Made by a program: the position numbers and the translations under genes. DNA of 64,000 nt. It comes from an uncultured Pelagibacteraceae bacterium. Its GTDB lineage: Bacteria; Pseudomonadota; Alphaproteobacteria; Pelagibacterales; Pelagibacteraceae. Location: positions 18,281 to 82,280 of the forward strand of contig CACKGK010000005.1 in the NCBI GenBank assembly GCA_902599665.1. Reading direction: 5' to 3'. The stretch's first letter is position 1. Each line of letters begins with the position of its first letter. Under the pieces are notes generated by a model. The model did not search any database, was not told the DNA's origin, and worked only from the letters and a program-made list of their open reading frames with translations. This document shows, piece after piece, positions 20,302 through 31,152 of the stretch.

Positions 20302-21591
20302 ATGAAAAAGAAATATTTTATAAATGCAAATATAATTGATCCATATAATTCTTTAAATGAGATAGGTGGATTAATAATTGGTGAAAATGGTAAAATTGAA
20401 GCTGTTGGTAAAAAAGTAAATACTAATAATATTCCATCTAGAGAAAAAGTAATTGATTTAAAAGGTATGCATATATTCCCAGGCCTAGTAGATATGCGTG
20501 TATTTGTTGGTGAGCCAGGGTTTGAATATAAAGAAAATTTTAGAACATTAAGTCAAGCAGCTTTATCTGGAGGTGTTACATCAGTTGTAACAATGCCTAA
20601 TACAAATCCAGTAATTGATAATGTTTCGATTGTAGATTTTCTTAGAAGAAGAGGAAGAGATAAATCTAAAATAAATATTTTTCCAACCGCCGCGTTAACA
20701 GTAAATACAGACGGAGTGAACATGACTGAGTTTGGATTGTTGCAAGGAAAAGGGATTATTGGATTTACAGATGGTGTTAAGACAATTCAAAACCCGAGAA
20801 TAATGAATAGAATTATGAATTCAGCCTCAGATTTAAATTCTTTAATTATACAACATGCTGAAGATGCGGAGTTATCAAAAAATGGAATGATTAATGATGG
20901 AATAATTGCTACAAAACTTGGTTTACAAGGAATTCCTGTAAGCGCAGAATTGTTGATTTTAGAAAGAGATTTAACTTTATTAGAGTATAATAATTGCAGA
21001 TATCATATATCACAAATTTCATCAGCAAGCTCAGTTGAAATAATTAAAGAAAGAAAAAAAAAAGTTAAATTTAGCTGCGGCGTTTCAATCAATAATCTAT
21101 CATTAAACGAAAATGATATAGGGGATTTTAAAACATTTTTAAAGTTGTCTCCGCCTTTGAGGACTGAAATGGATAGAAATTCCCTAGTTCAAGGGTTGGT
21201 TGATGAAACTATTGATGTAATAGTATCAGACCATAAACCTGAGGACGAAGAAAATAAAAGATTAACTTTTGCACAAGCAGAAACTGGTGCATCAGGTATC
21301 GAAACCTTATTGCCATTAAGTTTGGAGTTATATCACAATGGATCAGTGACTTTAGATACTATTATAAAGGCTTTAACATCTAGTCCTGCAAAAATACTTA
21401 AAATAAATAAAGGTAATTTATCAATAGGAAATAATGCTGACTTTTGTATTGTAGACATAAATAAACCATGGGTAGTGAGAAAAGATAAATTAATATCAAA
21501 ATCAAAAAATACTCCAATAGAAGATAAAAAATTACAAGGTAAAGTAATGAATACTTTTGTTAATGGAGAAGAGTTATTTAAAGCTGAATAA
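20302..21591 (+). CDS. pyrC: dihydroorotase-family protein, HxH metal motif missing
   Basis: Amidohydrolase/DHOase family (GGVTSVVTMPNTNPVID, VSDHKPEDEENK, GASGIETLLPLSLEL); DMRVFVGEPG where DMHVHxREPG is expected. Confidence 0.85.
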   Translation: MKKKYFINANIIDPYNSLNEIGGLIIGENGKIEAVGKKVNTNNIPSREKVIDLKGMHIFPGLVDMRVFVGEPGFEYKENFRTLSQAALSGGVTSVVTMPNTNPVIDNVSIVDFLRRRGRDKSKINIFPTAALTVNTDGVNMTEFGLLQGKGIIGFTDGVKTIQNPRIMNRIMNSASDLNSLIIQHAEDAELSKNGMINDGIIATKLGLQGIPVSAELLILERDLTLLEYNNCRYHISQISSASSVEIIKERKKKVKFSCGVSINNLSLNENDIGDFKTFLKLSPPLRTEMDRNSLVQGLVDETIDVIVSDHKPEDEENKRLTFAQAETGASGIETLLPLSLELYHNGSVTLDTIIKALTSSPAKILKINKGNLSIGNNADFCIVDINKPWVVRKDKLISKSKNTPIEDKKLQGKVMNTFVNGEELFKAE

Positions 21592-22166
21592 TGGACTACA
21601 TAATTACAGCTTTAGTATCTTATTTATTTGGCTCAATTCCTTTTGGATACATATTTACAAAAATATTTCTTAAAAAAGATATAAGAGATGTGGGGTCTGG
21701 AAATATAGGAGCTACAAATGTTTTAAGAACAGGAAATAAAAGATTAGGATATTTAACCCTAATACTAGATATTTTAAAAGCTGTTATACCTGTTATTTAT
21801 GTAAAGCTTTATTATCCTGATTTAATTTTCATTTCAGCACTTTGTGCTTTTTTAGGTCATTTATTTCCAGTTTGGTTAAAATTTGATGGAGGTAAGGGTG
21901 TTGCAACATTTGTGGGAATACTAATTTCAATAAATATTTATTATGCATTAATATTTGGGATTATTTGGGTTTTAACTTTTATTATATCAAAATATTCTTC
22001 TCTATCTTCCTTAATTGCATCAATCTCAATACCAATTTACATATTAATTTTAGGTAATGGTAATTTTATTTTTTTTACCATTATGTTTGTTTTAATTTTT
22101 TATACACATAGAGAAAATATAAAAAGATTAATAAACAAAGAAGAAACAAAGAGTAAAATTTATTAA
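21591..22166 (+). CDS. plsY: glycerol-3-phosphate acyltransferase
   Basis: YLFGSIPFGYIFTK, VGSGNIGATNVLRTGNK, FDGGKGVATFVG. Confidence 0.95.
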   Translation: MDYIITALVSYLFGSIPFGYIFTKIFLKKDIRDVGSGNIGATNVLRTGNKRLGYLTLILDILKAVIPVIYVKLYYPDLIFISALCAFLGHLFPVWLKFDGGKGVATFVGILISINIYYALIFGIIWVLTFIISKYSSLSSLIASISIPIYILILGNGNFIFFTIMFVLIFYTHRENIKRLINKEETKSKIY

Positions 22167-22203
22167 TTTGACAGTTAAGTAGTTATAGGTAGTTTCAACA
22201 ATA

Positions 22204-24762
22204 ATGAATCTTGTAATTGTTGAAAGTCCTGCAAAAGCTAAAACTATAAATAAATATCTTGGCGCAGATTACACAGTTTTAGCTAGCTATGGTCACATCA
22301 GAGATTTACCATCAAAGAATGGTTCGGTCGATCCAGAAAATTCCTTTAAGATGATTTGGGAAGTTGACAGTTTTTCTAAAAAATATTTAAAAGAAATAAC
22401 TGATACAGCCAAGAATTCAGACAAAATTATACTTGCTACAGATCCTGATCGTGAGGGTGAAGCAATAGCGTGGCATGTAAAAGAATTTTTAGATGAAAAA
22501 AAACTTCTGAAAGACAAAAAAGTTGAAAGAGTAGTCTTCAACGAAATCACTAAAAAAGCTGTAACAAATGGGATAGATAATCCTAGAAATATTGAGAATG
22601 AACTTGTTGATGCTTACATGGCAAGACGTGCTTTAGATTATCTAGTAGGTTTTAATATATCACCTATTTTATGGACAAAGCTACCTGGATCAAAATCCGC
22701 AGGAAGAGTTCAGTCTGTAGCACTTAGATTGCTTACTGAGAGAGAGCATGAAATAGAGGTATTTCAACCTAAAGAGTTTTGGACACTAAATGTAAATTTT
22801 TTAACAAAAGATAATTTAATAATAAATACAAATATTAATCAACTTGATGGAAAAAAAATTGAAAAGTTTTCATTTAAAAATAAAGTGGAAGTTAATTCAG
22901 GAGTAGAATTAATAAAAGACAAAAAATATAAAATTAGTGATATAACTTCTAAAACATATACTCGAAACCCATCTGGTCCATTTACTACTTCAACTTTACA
23001 ACAAACTTCATCTAGTAAATTAGGGTTTGGGGCATCAAGAACAATGCAAATTGCACAAAGATTGTATCAAGGTATAGATATAGATGGTGAAACAGTTGGT
23101 TTAATTACATATATGAGAACGGATGGTACAAATATCTCAAAGGATGCTGTTACCTCATTTAGAGATTTCATTACTCAGAACTACGGAAATGATTATTTGC
23201 CACCATCACCATTAAATTATTCAGGAAAAAAAGCAAAAAATGCTCAAGAGGCCCATGAAGCAATTAGGCCAACAGAGATAAGTAGAGTTCCAGATGATAT
23301 GAAAAAATATCTAAGTACAGATCAATATAAATTGTATAATTTAATTTGGTCAAGATCCCTGTCCTCACAAATGGAATCTGCAAAATTTGATAGAAAAACT
23401 ATTACTATCTCATCTGATGATGAAAAAAATATATTTAAAGCAAGTGGCTCCACTTTAAAGTTTGATGGTTTTTTAAAAGTTTCAAATTTAGATGGAAATA
23501 AAGATGAGGAAAATATTTTACCAGATGTAAGTAAAGGAGAAATATCTTATAAAGATTTTAATGATGAACAACACTTTACTCAACCACCACCAAGATATTC
23601 TGAAGCTAGTCTTGTTAAAAAACTTGAAGAATTAGGAATTGGTAGACCATCTACTTATGCTAGTATCATATCTGTTATTTCAAACAGAGGATATGCTGAT
23701 ATAGAAAATAAAAGATTTTTTCCAACAGATAGAGGAAAATTGCTATCTGCGTTTTTAGAAAAATTATTTTCAAAATATGTTGATTATGATTTTACAGCAA
23801 AATTAGAAGATCAATTAGATGACATAACATCGGGTAAAGAGAATTGGATTAAGGTTTTAGAGGAATTTTGGAGAGACTTTAATTTAAATGTAACAGATGT
23901 AAAGGAAAAAAGAACAAGAGAAGTTCTAGACTTACTTAATGAAAGTCTGGGATCATTAATTTTTGAGGTAGATAAAGATGGAAATATAAATAGAAAATGT
24001 AGACTTTGTGATAGTGGCCAATTAAGCTTAAAAAATAGTTTCAGAGGTGGTGCATTTATTGGATGCTCAAATTATCCAGAATGTAAATTCACCAGACCTC
24101 TATCTAAATCTAAGGCTGCTCAGCAATTAACATTGGCAGAACCAAAGCTAGTTGGTCAAAATGATCATGGTAAAGATATATATTTAAAAAATGGAAGATT
24201 TGGCCCTTATTTGCAATACGAAAAAGAAAAAGAGGAAGAGGAAGCAAAAAAGAAAAAAAGAAAATTGAAAAAAGAGGAAAATAACATGAAAAATGTCTCA
24301 ATACCAAAAGGGATTGATATAAAAAGTATAGATTTAGAGAGAGCAAAATATTTGTGCTCATTGCCATTGAGCTTAGGTAAAAATCCTGAAAATGATAAAG
24401 ATATAACAGTCAATGTTGGAAGATTTGGTCCATATTTAAAATGTGAGAATAAATCTGCTCGTTTAGAGAACGTAGAAGAAATATTTAGCATTGGATTAAA
24501 TAGAGCTGTAACATTAATTGCTGAGGCAAAACCTGGTAGAATTTCATCTTCACTAATTAAAGATCTTGGAGAACACCCAGAAGATAAAAAACCAGTAAGA
24601 ATAATGAAAGGTCAATATGGGCCGTATATTAAATATAAATCATTAAATGCTACAATTCCTGAGGAGAAAGACCCAATTGAATTAACAATGGAAGAAGCGC
24701 TTATTTTAATTGAGAAAAGAAAAGAGTACGATAAGAATAAAAAGAAAAAGAAAGGTAAATAA
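22204..24762 (+). CDS. topA: DNA topoisomerase I
   Basis: VIVESPAKAKTINKYLG; ATDPDREGEAIAWH; LITYMRTDGTNIS; C-terminal GRFGPYL repeats. Confidence 0.97.
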   Translation: MNLVIVESPAKAKTINKYLGADYTVLASYGHIRDLPSKNGSVDPENSFKMIWEVDSFSKKYLKEITDTAKNSDKIILATDPDREGEAIAWHVKEFLDEKKLLKDKKVERVVFNEITKKAVTNGIDNPRNIENELVDAYMARRALDYLVGFNISPILWTKLPGSKSAGRVQSVALRLLTEREHEIEVFQPKEFWTLNVNFLTKDNLIINTNINQLDGKKIEKFSFKNKVEVNSGVELIKDKKYKISDITSKTYTRNPSGPFTTSTLQQTSSSKLGFGASRTMQIAQRLYQGIDIDGETVGLITYMRTDGTNISKDAVTSFRDFITQNYGNDYLPPSPLNYSGKKAKNAQEAHEAIRPTEISRVPDDMKKYLSTDQYKLYNLIWSRSLSSQMESAKFDRKTITISSDDEKNIFKASGSTLKFDGFLKVSNLDGNKDEENILPDVSKGEISYKDFNDEQHFTQPPPRYSEASLVKKLEELGIGRPSTYASIISVISNRGYADIENKRFFPTDRGKLLSAFLEKLFSKYVDYDFTAKLEDQLDDITSGKENWIKVLEEFWRDFNLNVTDVKEKRTREVLDLLNESLGSLIFEVDKDGNINRKCRLCDSGQLSLKNSFRGGAFIGCSNYPECKFTRPLSKSKAAQQLTLAEPKLVGQNDHGKDIYLKNGRFGPYLQYEKEKEEEEAKKKKRKLKKEENNMKNVSIPKGIDIKSIDLERAKYLCSLPLSLGKNPENDKDITVNVGRFGPYLKCENKSARLENVEEIFSIGLNRAVTLIAEAKPGRISSSLIKDLGEHPEDKKPVRIMKGQYGPYIKYKSLNATIPEEKDPIELTMEEALILIEKRKEYDKNKKKKKGK

Positions 24763-25223
24763 TGTCTATTGATGCAAAAATAAAAGCAATGGGTTTAGTT
24801 CTGCCAAAAGCTACTGATCCTGTTGGCTCATATGTTGCCACAAAAATTTCTAACAATTTACTTTATATTTCAGGACAAATATCAATTGATGCTGATGGAG
24901 AATTAATTAAAGGAAAAGTTGGAAAAGATTTTAATACGGAGCAAGCTTACAAAGCAGCACAAAGATGTGCATTAAATATAATTGCTCAAGCTAAAAAGGC
25001 ATGCTCAGATGATTTATCAAGAATTAAATCATGCGTTAAATTAACAGGTTTTGTGAATTCTACAGATGACTTTATAGAACAACCTAAAGTAGTTAATGGA
25101 GCATCAGATTTAATCAAAGATGTCTTTGGAGATAATGGTACACATACACGTGCTGCTGTGAGTACTAATAGTTTGCCTTTAGGTGTTGCAGTTGAAGTTG
25201 ACGCAATATTCGAGATTAAATAG
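24762..25223 (+). CDS. RidA/YjgF-family protein
   Basis: NNLLYISGQISIDADGELIKGKVG; HTRAAVSTNSLPLGVAVEVDAIFEI. Confidence 0.87.
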   Translation: MSIDAKIKAMGLVLPKATDPVGSYVATKISNNLLYISGQISIDADGELIKGKVGKDFNTEQAYKAAQRCALNIIAQAKKACSDDLSRIKSCVKLTGFVNSTDDFIEQPKVVNGASDLIKDVFGDNGTHTRAAVSTNSLPLGVAVEVDAIFEIK

Positions 25224-26519
25224 TTATCTGCCTATACTATAATATTTGATATTTTTATTTTTCATTTTTGAAGGTGAATATAAATTTCTTAAATCGTAAA
25301 TCTTAAATTTTTTCTTATTATTTAACTTATTAAAGTTAATCTGTTTAAACTCATTCCACTCTGTATGAATTATTATAAGGTCGCTATTTATGCATGCATC
25401 TTTGATATTATTAAAATAAGATACTTTCTTCTTATCAAAATCATTTTTAATTCCTGTAGGTTCATAGTATGAAACTTTTGCACCTTTTTTAGTCAAATAT
25501 GGGATTAATTTTAGAGATGCCGAGTCTCTCATATCATCAGTACCAGCCTTAAAAGTAACACCCAAAAATGTAATTTTTTTATTTTTCATGTTATTATTTA
25601 ATATTTGTTTAATATTATTTAATAAATATTTGTGCCTATTATCATTTGAGTAAATTGTTGATTTAACTATTGATAAATTGGTTTTAAATTTTTTTGAAGT
25701 AGAAACTAATGCACGTGTATCTTTTGGAAAACAAGAGCCACCATAACCTGGTCCAGCTCTTAAAAATCTTCCTCCAATTCTTTCGTCAGCTCCCATACCA
25801 ACTGAAATATCAGTAACATCAACGTTAAGTTTTTCACATAAATTTGAAATTTCATTTATAAAAGTAATTTTTGTTGCTAGAAATGCATTAGATGCATATT
25901 TTATAATCTCTGCTGCACGTCTTGATGTATTGAAATATCTTCCCTTCTTTTTAATAATTGGAGAATATAAATTTTTTAACACATTATTGGCCTTTTTACT
26001 GTTAGTTCCAACTACAACTCGGTCAGGAAACATGAAATCTCTGATAGCTTCACCTTCTCTTAGAAATTCTGGATTTGAAACAACATCAAATAATTTTTTA
26101 TTATTTTTTGTTGTTAATAAATTTTGAATTTTATCACCAGTAGTTACTGGAACTGTGGATTTAGTAACTATTATTTTATATTTATTTAAATTCTTTTTTA
26201 TATCCATTAAAACTTGATAAACATATTTCAAATCAGCTTTATTAGATTTAGGATTGGTAGGAGTGCCAACACATATAAATATAAGATCTGATTTTTTAAT
26301 TGACGCTGATATATTTGTTGAGAATTGTAACCTTTTTTGCTTCAAATTTCGTTTAATAAGTTCTTCTAAACCAGGTTCATAAATAGGAATTTCTCCATTT
26401 TTAAGTTTAGAAATCTTATTTGAATTATTATCAACACAAATAACATTATTGCCAAGTTCAGCAAAACATGTTCCACTAACTAATCCTACATAGCCTGCTC
26501 CAATCACACATATTTTCAT
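25224..26519 (-). CDS. ugd: UDP-glucose 6-dehydrogenase
   Basis: MKICVIGAGYVGLVSGTCFAELG; GPGYGGSCFPKDTRAL; GVTFKAGTDDMRDS. Confidence 0.94.
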   Translation of the reverse strand: MKICVIGAGYVGLVSGTCFAELGNNVICVDNNSNKISKLKNGEIPIYEPGLEELIKRNLKQKRLQFSTNISASIKKSDLIFICVGTPTNPKSNKADLKYVYQVLMDIKKNLNKYKIIVTKSTVPVTTGDKIQNLLTTKNNKKLFDVVSNPEFLREGEAIRDFMFPDRVVVGTNSKKANNVLKNLYSPIIKKKGRYFNTSRRAAEIIKYASNAFLATKITFINEISNLCEKLNVDVTDISVGMGADERIGGRFLRAGPGYGGSCFPKDTRALVSTSKKFKTNLSIVKSTIYSNDNRHKYLLNNIKQILNNNMKNKKITFLGVTFKAGTDDMRDSASLKLIPYLTKKGAKVSYYEPTGIKNDFDKKKVSYFNNIKDACINSDLIIIHTEWNEFKQINFNKLNNKKKFKIYDLRNLYSPSKMKNKNIKYYSIGR

Positions 26520-27331
26520 AATTTTGCTATTTCTAATGTTGAATTAATGTAGCCATTCATAGACCCGCAATCTAAATATTTTCCAGAAAATTTATGTCCA
26601 ATAAATAGAGATTTATTATCAATCATTGTTTTAATTGAGTCGGTAATATGTATCTCCCCACCTTTTCCTTTTTTTTGGCTTTTTAAAATTTTAAATATAT
26701 TCTTGCTCAGTATATATCTTCCAATTACAGCATTATTTGATGGCGCTACTTGTGTATTTGGTTTTTCAATAACATTAGATATTACAAAGTTTTGTTTATT
26801 CAGTTTTTTTGATATTGAATATATACCCCAGCGATCTACATTATTTTTTTTAACTGTCATACTAGCCATTATTGAGGCTTTATATTTTTTGTGTAATTTG
26901 ATCATATCCTTAGAACAATTTCTTTTCATGATTAAATCATCTGGCAAAAGCATTAAAAAAAATTTATTTTTAATAAATTTTTTTGTCTTTAATACAGCAT
27001 CGCCGGTACCTAAGGGTTTATTTTGATAAACAAATTTAATTTTTTTTTTATACTTTAAAATTTTTTTGTATTCTTTTATTATACGTGGATCTTTTTTCTT
27101 TTTAATGAGTGATTTATAAAATTTGTCATTATAAAAATATTTCTTTATCATCTCTTTTTTTTTAGAAATAATAAAGATTATTTCTGTGATACCTGCATCT
27201 ATACATTCATCAAGAATATACTCGATACCGGGCTTTCCATTTATAGGCAATAGTTCTTTCGCAAAGACACTGGTTAAAGGTAAAAGTCTTGTCCCTAATC
27301 CAGCCAGAGGAATAATGGCTTGTTTAATCAT
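26516..27331 (-). CDS. galU: UTP-glucose-1-phosphate uridylyltransferase
   Basis: QAIIPLAGLGTRLLPLT, KELLPINGKPGIEYI, GKYLDCGS. Confidence 0.94.
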   Translation of the reverse strand: MIKQAIIPLAGLGTRLLPLTSVFAKELLPINGKPGIEYILDECIDAGITEIIFIISKKKEMIKKYFYNDKFYKSLIKKKKDPRIIKEYKKILKYKKKIKFVYQNKPLGTGDAVLKTKKFIKNKFFLMLLPDDLIMKRNCSKDMIKLHKKYKASIMASMTVKKNNVDRWGIYSISKKLNKQNFVISNVIEKPNTQVAPSNNAVIGRYILSKNIFKILKSQKKGKGGEIHITDSIKTMIDNKSLFIGHKFSGKYLDCGSMNGYINSTLEIAKL

Positions 27332-27365
27332 AAAGATAATTTATTTATAAGCATATATTTAAAAT

Positions 27366-28178
27366 ATGAAAATAATTACAAGTATTTTTGAATTAAATAA
27401 AGAGATTAAAGACTATAAAAATGTAGGATTTGTGCCTACAATGGGTGGAATACATGCTGGTCATAAATCTTTAATAAAAGCTTCACAAAATAAAAAAAGT
27501 AAAACTATTGTAAGTATTTTCGTAAATCCTACTCAATTTAACAAAAGAGATGATTTCAAAAAATATCCAAGAAATATTAGGAAAGATATCGCTATATTAA
27601 AAAAAATGAATGTAGAATATTTGTTCAAGCCAAGTGCCAGAGAAATATACAAATTTAAGGCTAAGAAATTTAATTTAAAAAAAAAAGATAAGATATTGTG
27701 TGCTAAATTTAGAACTGGTCATTTCGAAGGTGTTTTAAATGTGATGAATAGACTGATGACTATTGTAAAATCAAAAGATCTGTATATGGGTGAAAAAGAC
27801 TACCAGCAGTTATATTTAATAAAAAAATTCTTGTCAAAAAAGTTTAAAGCAAGGATTAATTCATGTCCTACTGTAAGAGTAAATAAAAATATCGCATTAT
27901 CTACACGAAATAAATTGTTAAAAACAAATTCCCTTAAAAAAGCTGCAGAAATTGCATTATTTTTAAAAAAAATAAAATATAAATCCAAATTACATGGTCC
28001 TAAATTGGCTTCTAATTTAAGTGATTATAAAAAAAAATTAGAAAATAAATACAATATTAAAATAGATTATTTAGAATTTAGAGACGAAAAAAATTTAAAG
28101 CTTAACAATTTTAAAAGTAATTATAGACTATTTGTGGCTTATAATATCGACAATGTTAGATTAATTGATAATTTTTAA
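27366..28178 (+). CDS. panC: pantothenate synthetase
   Basis: VPTMGGIHAGHKSLI, RTGHFEGVLNV, MGEKDYQQ, ALSTRNKLL. Confidence 0.93.
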   Translation: MKIITSIFELNKEIKDYKNVGFVPTMGGIHAGHKSLIKASQNKKSKTIVSIFVNPTQFNKRDDFKKYPRNIRKDIAILKKMNVEYLFKPSAREIYKFKAKKFNLKKKDKILCAKFRTGHFEGVLNVMNRLMTIVKSKDLYMGEKDYQQLYLIKKFLSKKFKARINSCPTVRVNKNIALSTRNKLLKTNSLKKAAEIALFLKKIKYKSKLHGPKLASNLSDYKKKLENKYNIKIDYLEFRDEKNLKLNNFKSNYRLFVAYNIDNVRLIDNF

Positions 28179-29552
28179 TTATAAAAAATAAGCCCCAACA
28201 CCTAAAAATGAGACGAAACCAATGACGTCAGTTATTGTAGTAACAAAAACACTTGATGATATTGCAGGATCAATATTCAATTTTTTTAGAGTTACTGGTA
28301 TTAAAATTCCAAAAAGTCCAGCAACTATCATTGTCAAAACCATTGAAATTGATATTATTAATGCAAGCTGAATATCATTAAACCAGAAGTAAACAATTAC
28401 CGAACTTATAATTGCAAAGATAATCCCGTTTAAAACACCTATATTAAATTCTTTAATTATATTATTAGTAAAATTATTCTTTGTTAAATCTTGTGTTGCC
28501 AATGATCTAACTGTAACAGCCAAAGTTTGCATACCAGCATTTCCACCCATTGAAGCAACAATTGGCATTAAAAAAGCTAATACTACCATTTGTTCAATTG
28601 TTGCTCCAAATAAACTAATACAATAAGTTGCCAGAAAAGCTGTAAATAAGTTTAATAATAACCAATTGAATCTACGTTTTGTCTTTGTAATTACTCCATC
28701 TGTTATTTCTTCATCTCCAACACCAGCTAGTCTTAAAGCATCCTCTTCAGCTTCTTCTTTAAGAACTGTCAACACATCATCGTAGGCAATCATACCTACT
28801 AATTTACCATTTTTATCTGTCACAGCTGCTGAACTCAAATTATAATTTTCGAATATGTTACCTACCTCTTCTTTATCCATATCAACAGGAATTAACAGCT
28901 GAGACTCTGACATAATAGACATCATTTTTGTGTCTCTAGGTGTTCTTAAAACTTTTGATGATGGTACAGTACCAATTGGTTTGAAATCCTGGTCTACTAT
29001 AAATATTTCAAGAAATTCTTCAGGAAGATCTTTGTTTTCTCTAAGATAATCAATTGTTTGACCAACAGACCAATTGCTTGGTATTGCGGTAAATTCTCTC
29101 TGCATAATTCTTGCAGCTGAGTCTTCTGGATAACTTAAACTTTCAAGTAAAGCAAACCTATCTTTTGGTGGAAGTGATCCTAAAATTGTATTTTTATCTT
29201 TTTCATCAACATTTTCTAAAATTTTGATTGCATCATCAGACTCCAAATTTTTTAAGATGTTAACAATTGTATCTGAAGATAAATAATTAATTAATTCAGA
29301 TTGTATTGACTCGTTTAATTCTATAAAAACCTCTGGATCAACTTTAAAATTATTTAATTTAATTAAATTCTCTCTATCATTTTCACTTAAATGTTCAATA
29401 ATATCAGCTGCATCTGCAGGGTGCATATCATTAAATGAATTTGTAATAAATTCTGCATCATTATCTGAGATCTTGCTAGTTACAACTTTGATGAATTCCT
29501 TATTAAATTCAAAGTTTACTTTTTTATCTTTAATTTTTTTTACTAAAGTCAT
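28179..29552 (-). CDS. mgtE: magnesium transporter MgtE
   Basis: DMHPADAADIIEHLSE; paired CBS region; ASMGGNAGMQTLAVTVRSLA TM motif. Confidence 0.94.
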   Translation of the reverse strand: MTLVKKIKDKKVNFEFNKEFIKVVTSKISDNDAEFITNSFNDMHPADAADIIEHLSENDRENLIKLNNFKVDPEVFIELNESIQSELINYLSSDTIVNILKNLESDDAIKILENVDEKDKNTILGSLPPKDRFALLESLSYPEDSAARIMQREFTAIPSNWSVGQTIDYLRENKDLPEEFLEIFIVDQDFKPIGTVPSSKVLRTPRDTKMMSIMSESQLLIPVDMDKEEVGNIFENYNLSSAAVTDKNGKLVGMIAYDDVLTVLKEEAEEDALRLAGVGDEEITDGVITKTKRRFNWLLLNLFTAFLATYCISLFGATIEQMVVLAFLMPIVASMGGNAGMQTLAVTVRSLATQDLTKNNFTNNIIKEFNIGVLNGIIFAIISSVIVYFWFNDIQLALIISISMVLTMIVAGLFGILIPVTLKKLNIDPAISSSVFVTTITDVIGFVSFLGVGAYFL

Positions 29553-29612
29553 AAATTTATCTATAATTTAGTTGGCACTATTAATGCAAAATATTAATAT
29601 TACAATTTTATA

Positions 29613-30245
29613 ATGATGATTGAGATCAAAAAGTCAATAAAACCAATAAAATATGAAAATGCAATTTATTTATTGGAAAAAAGATTAAATGAAATGATCC
29701 AAAAAAAGAGTAATGAACTAATATGGATTTTAGAACATAAAGAAGTTTATACGGCAGGTGTTAGTTATAATAAAAATGAATTATTAGATAAATCTATAAA
29801 GTTAGTTAAAACAAATAGAGGTGGCAAAATAACATATCATGGTCCTGGGCAATTAGTTTTTTATTTTGTTATTGATTTAAATAAAAGAGATAGAAATATA
29901 AGAAAACTTATTACATCTGTAGAAAATACAATAATTGATACTTTAAAAGAATTTAAAATTAATGTGTTTGCAGATAGGAAAAATATTGGTATTTGGCATA
30001 AAAGTAAAATTGAAAATAAAATTAAATTTGAAAAAATAGCAGCTATAGGAATAAAAGTAAAAAAATGGATTGCTTATCATGGTTTTTCAATAAATATATC
30101 AAATAATTTAGATGCATATAAAAAAATAATCCCATGTGGTATAAAGGATAAAGAAGTCACAAATCTAATTAGTATAAAAAAACAGAAATATAATAATTTA
30201 TCAGATATATTAATTAAAAAGTTTATAAAAGAAATTAAAAATTAA
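29613..30245 (+). CDS. lipB: lipoyl(octanoyl) transferase
   Basis: [44 protein letters not shown]. Confidence 0.93.
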   Translation: MMIEIKKSIKPIKYENAIYLLEKRLNEMIQKKSNELIWILEHKEVYTAGVSYNKNELLDKSIKLVKTNRGGKITYHGPGQLVFYFVIDLNKRDRNIRKLITSVENTIIDTLKEFKINVFADRKNIGIWHKSKIENKIKFEKIAAIGIKVKKWIAYHGFSINISNNLDAYKKIIPCGIKDKEVTNLISIKKQKYNNLSDILIKKFIKEIKN

Positions 30246-31140
30246 GTCTTTTTGCTTTTAGCATATTTCTAAAATATTCAGGTGGTATAGCTCGAAATGT
30301 ATATTTTTTTTTATTCATTTGAAATTTAATTTCATATGAATGTAGCATAAGATTTTTATTATTTTTTTGTATTTTAAAAGAATTGTATTTTTTATCACCT
30401 ATAATTGAGTGACCTAAATCAAATAATTGCTTTCGTAACTGATGTTTTCTTCCTGTAATTGGTTTCAACTGAATGAAAGTAGAATTATTATTTTTATCTA
30501 AGATTTCATATTGTGTCTCAGCATTCTCTACTATCTTTTTTTTTTCATCATATCTTATAAGATTATTTTTTATTGAACCTTTGTCTTTAATAGTTATTTC
30601 TCCATGACATATTGCAATATAGGTCTTATAAACTTTTCTTAATCTAAACAAAGTTGTTAGCTGTTGTGCAGTTGGTCTATTTTTTGCTATTAGAAATACT
30701 CCAGAGGTTTCTTTATCTAACCTATGCACTGAATATGGCTTTTCATCTTTAAAAATTTCACTGTTAGAAAAAATATCTATAAGATTTTTTTTTGACTTTG
30801 TACCACCTTGAACAGATATACCTGCTTGCTTATTGAGAACAATAAAGTTTTCGTTATTTTCAATAATAAAGTCCTCATTTTCCTTAATTATTGTATTTGA
30901 AGGTTTAAATTTGATCTTATTAGTAATAATTTTTTTTTTAATCTCAAAGTTATGGAGTTCAATCATATCGTTAATTTGGAGCTTGATTGAACTTTTGACT
31001 TTTTTTTTATTAAGTTTAATTTTTCCACCTCTAAGACTTTTCTCTATTAAACTTTGAGGTATTGATTCATAATGTTTACGTAAGAATCTATCAATACGCA
31101 TACCAGCGTACGTAGCATCTACGTTGATAGATTTTTTCAT
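30235..31140 (-). CDS. rluC: RluA-family 23S rRNA pseudouridine synthase
   Basis: S4-like N-terminus; [27 protein letters not shown]. Confidence 0.9.
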   Translation of the reverse strand: MKKSINVDATYAGMRIDRFLRKHYESIPQSLIEKSLRGGKIKLNKKKVKSSIKLQINDMIELHNFEIKKKIITNKIKFKPSNTIIKENEDFIIENNENFIVLNKQAGISVQGGTKSKKNLIDIFSNSEIFKDEKPYSVHRLDKETSGVFLIAKNRPTAQQLTTLFRLRKVYKTYIAICHGEITIKDKGSIKNNLIRYDEKKKIVENAETQYEILDKNNNSTFIQLKPITGRKHQLRKQLFDLGHSIIGDKKYNSFKIQKNNKNLMLHSYEIKFQMNKKKYTFRAIPPEYFRNMLKAKRLNF

Positions 31141-31152
31141 TATGAATGTTAT

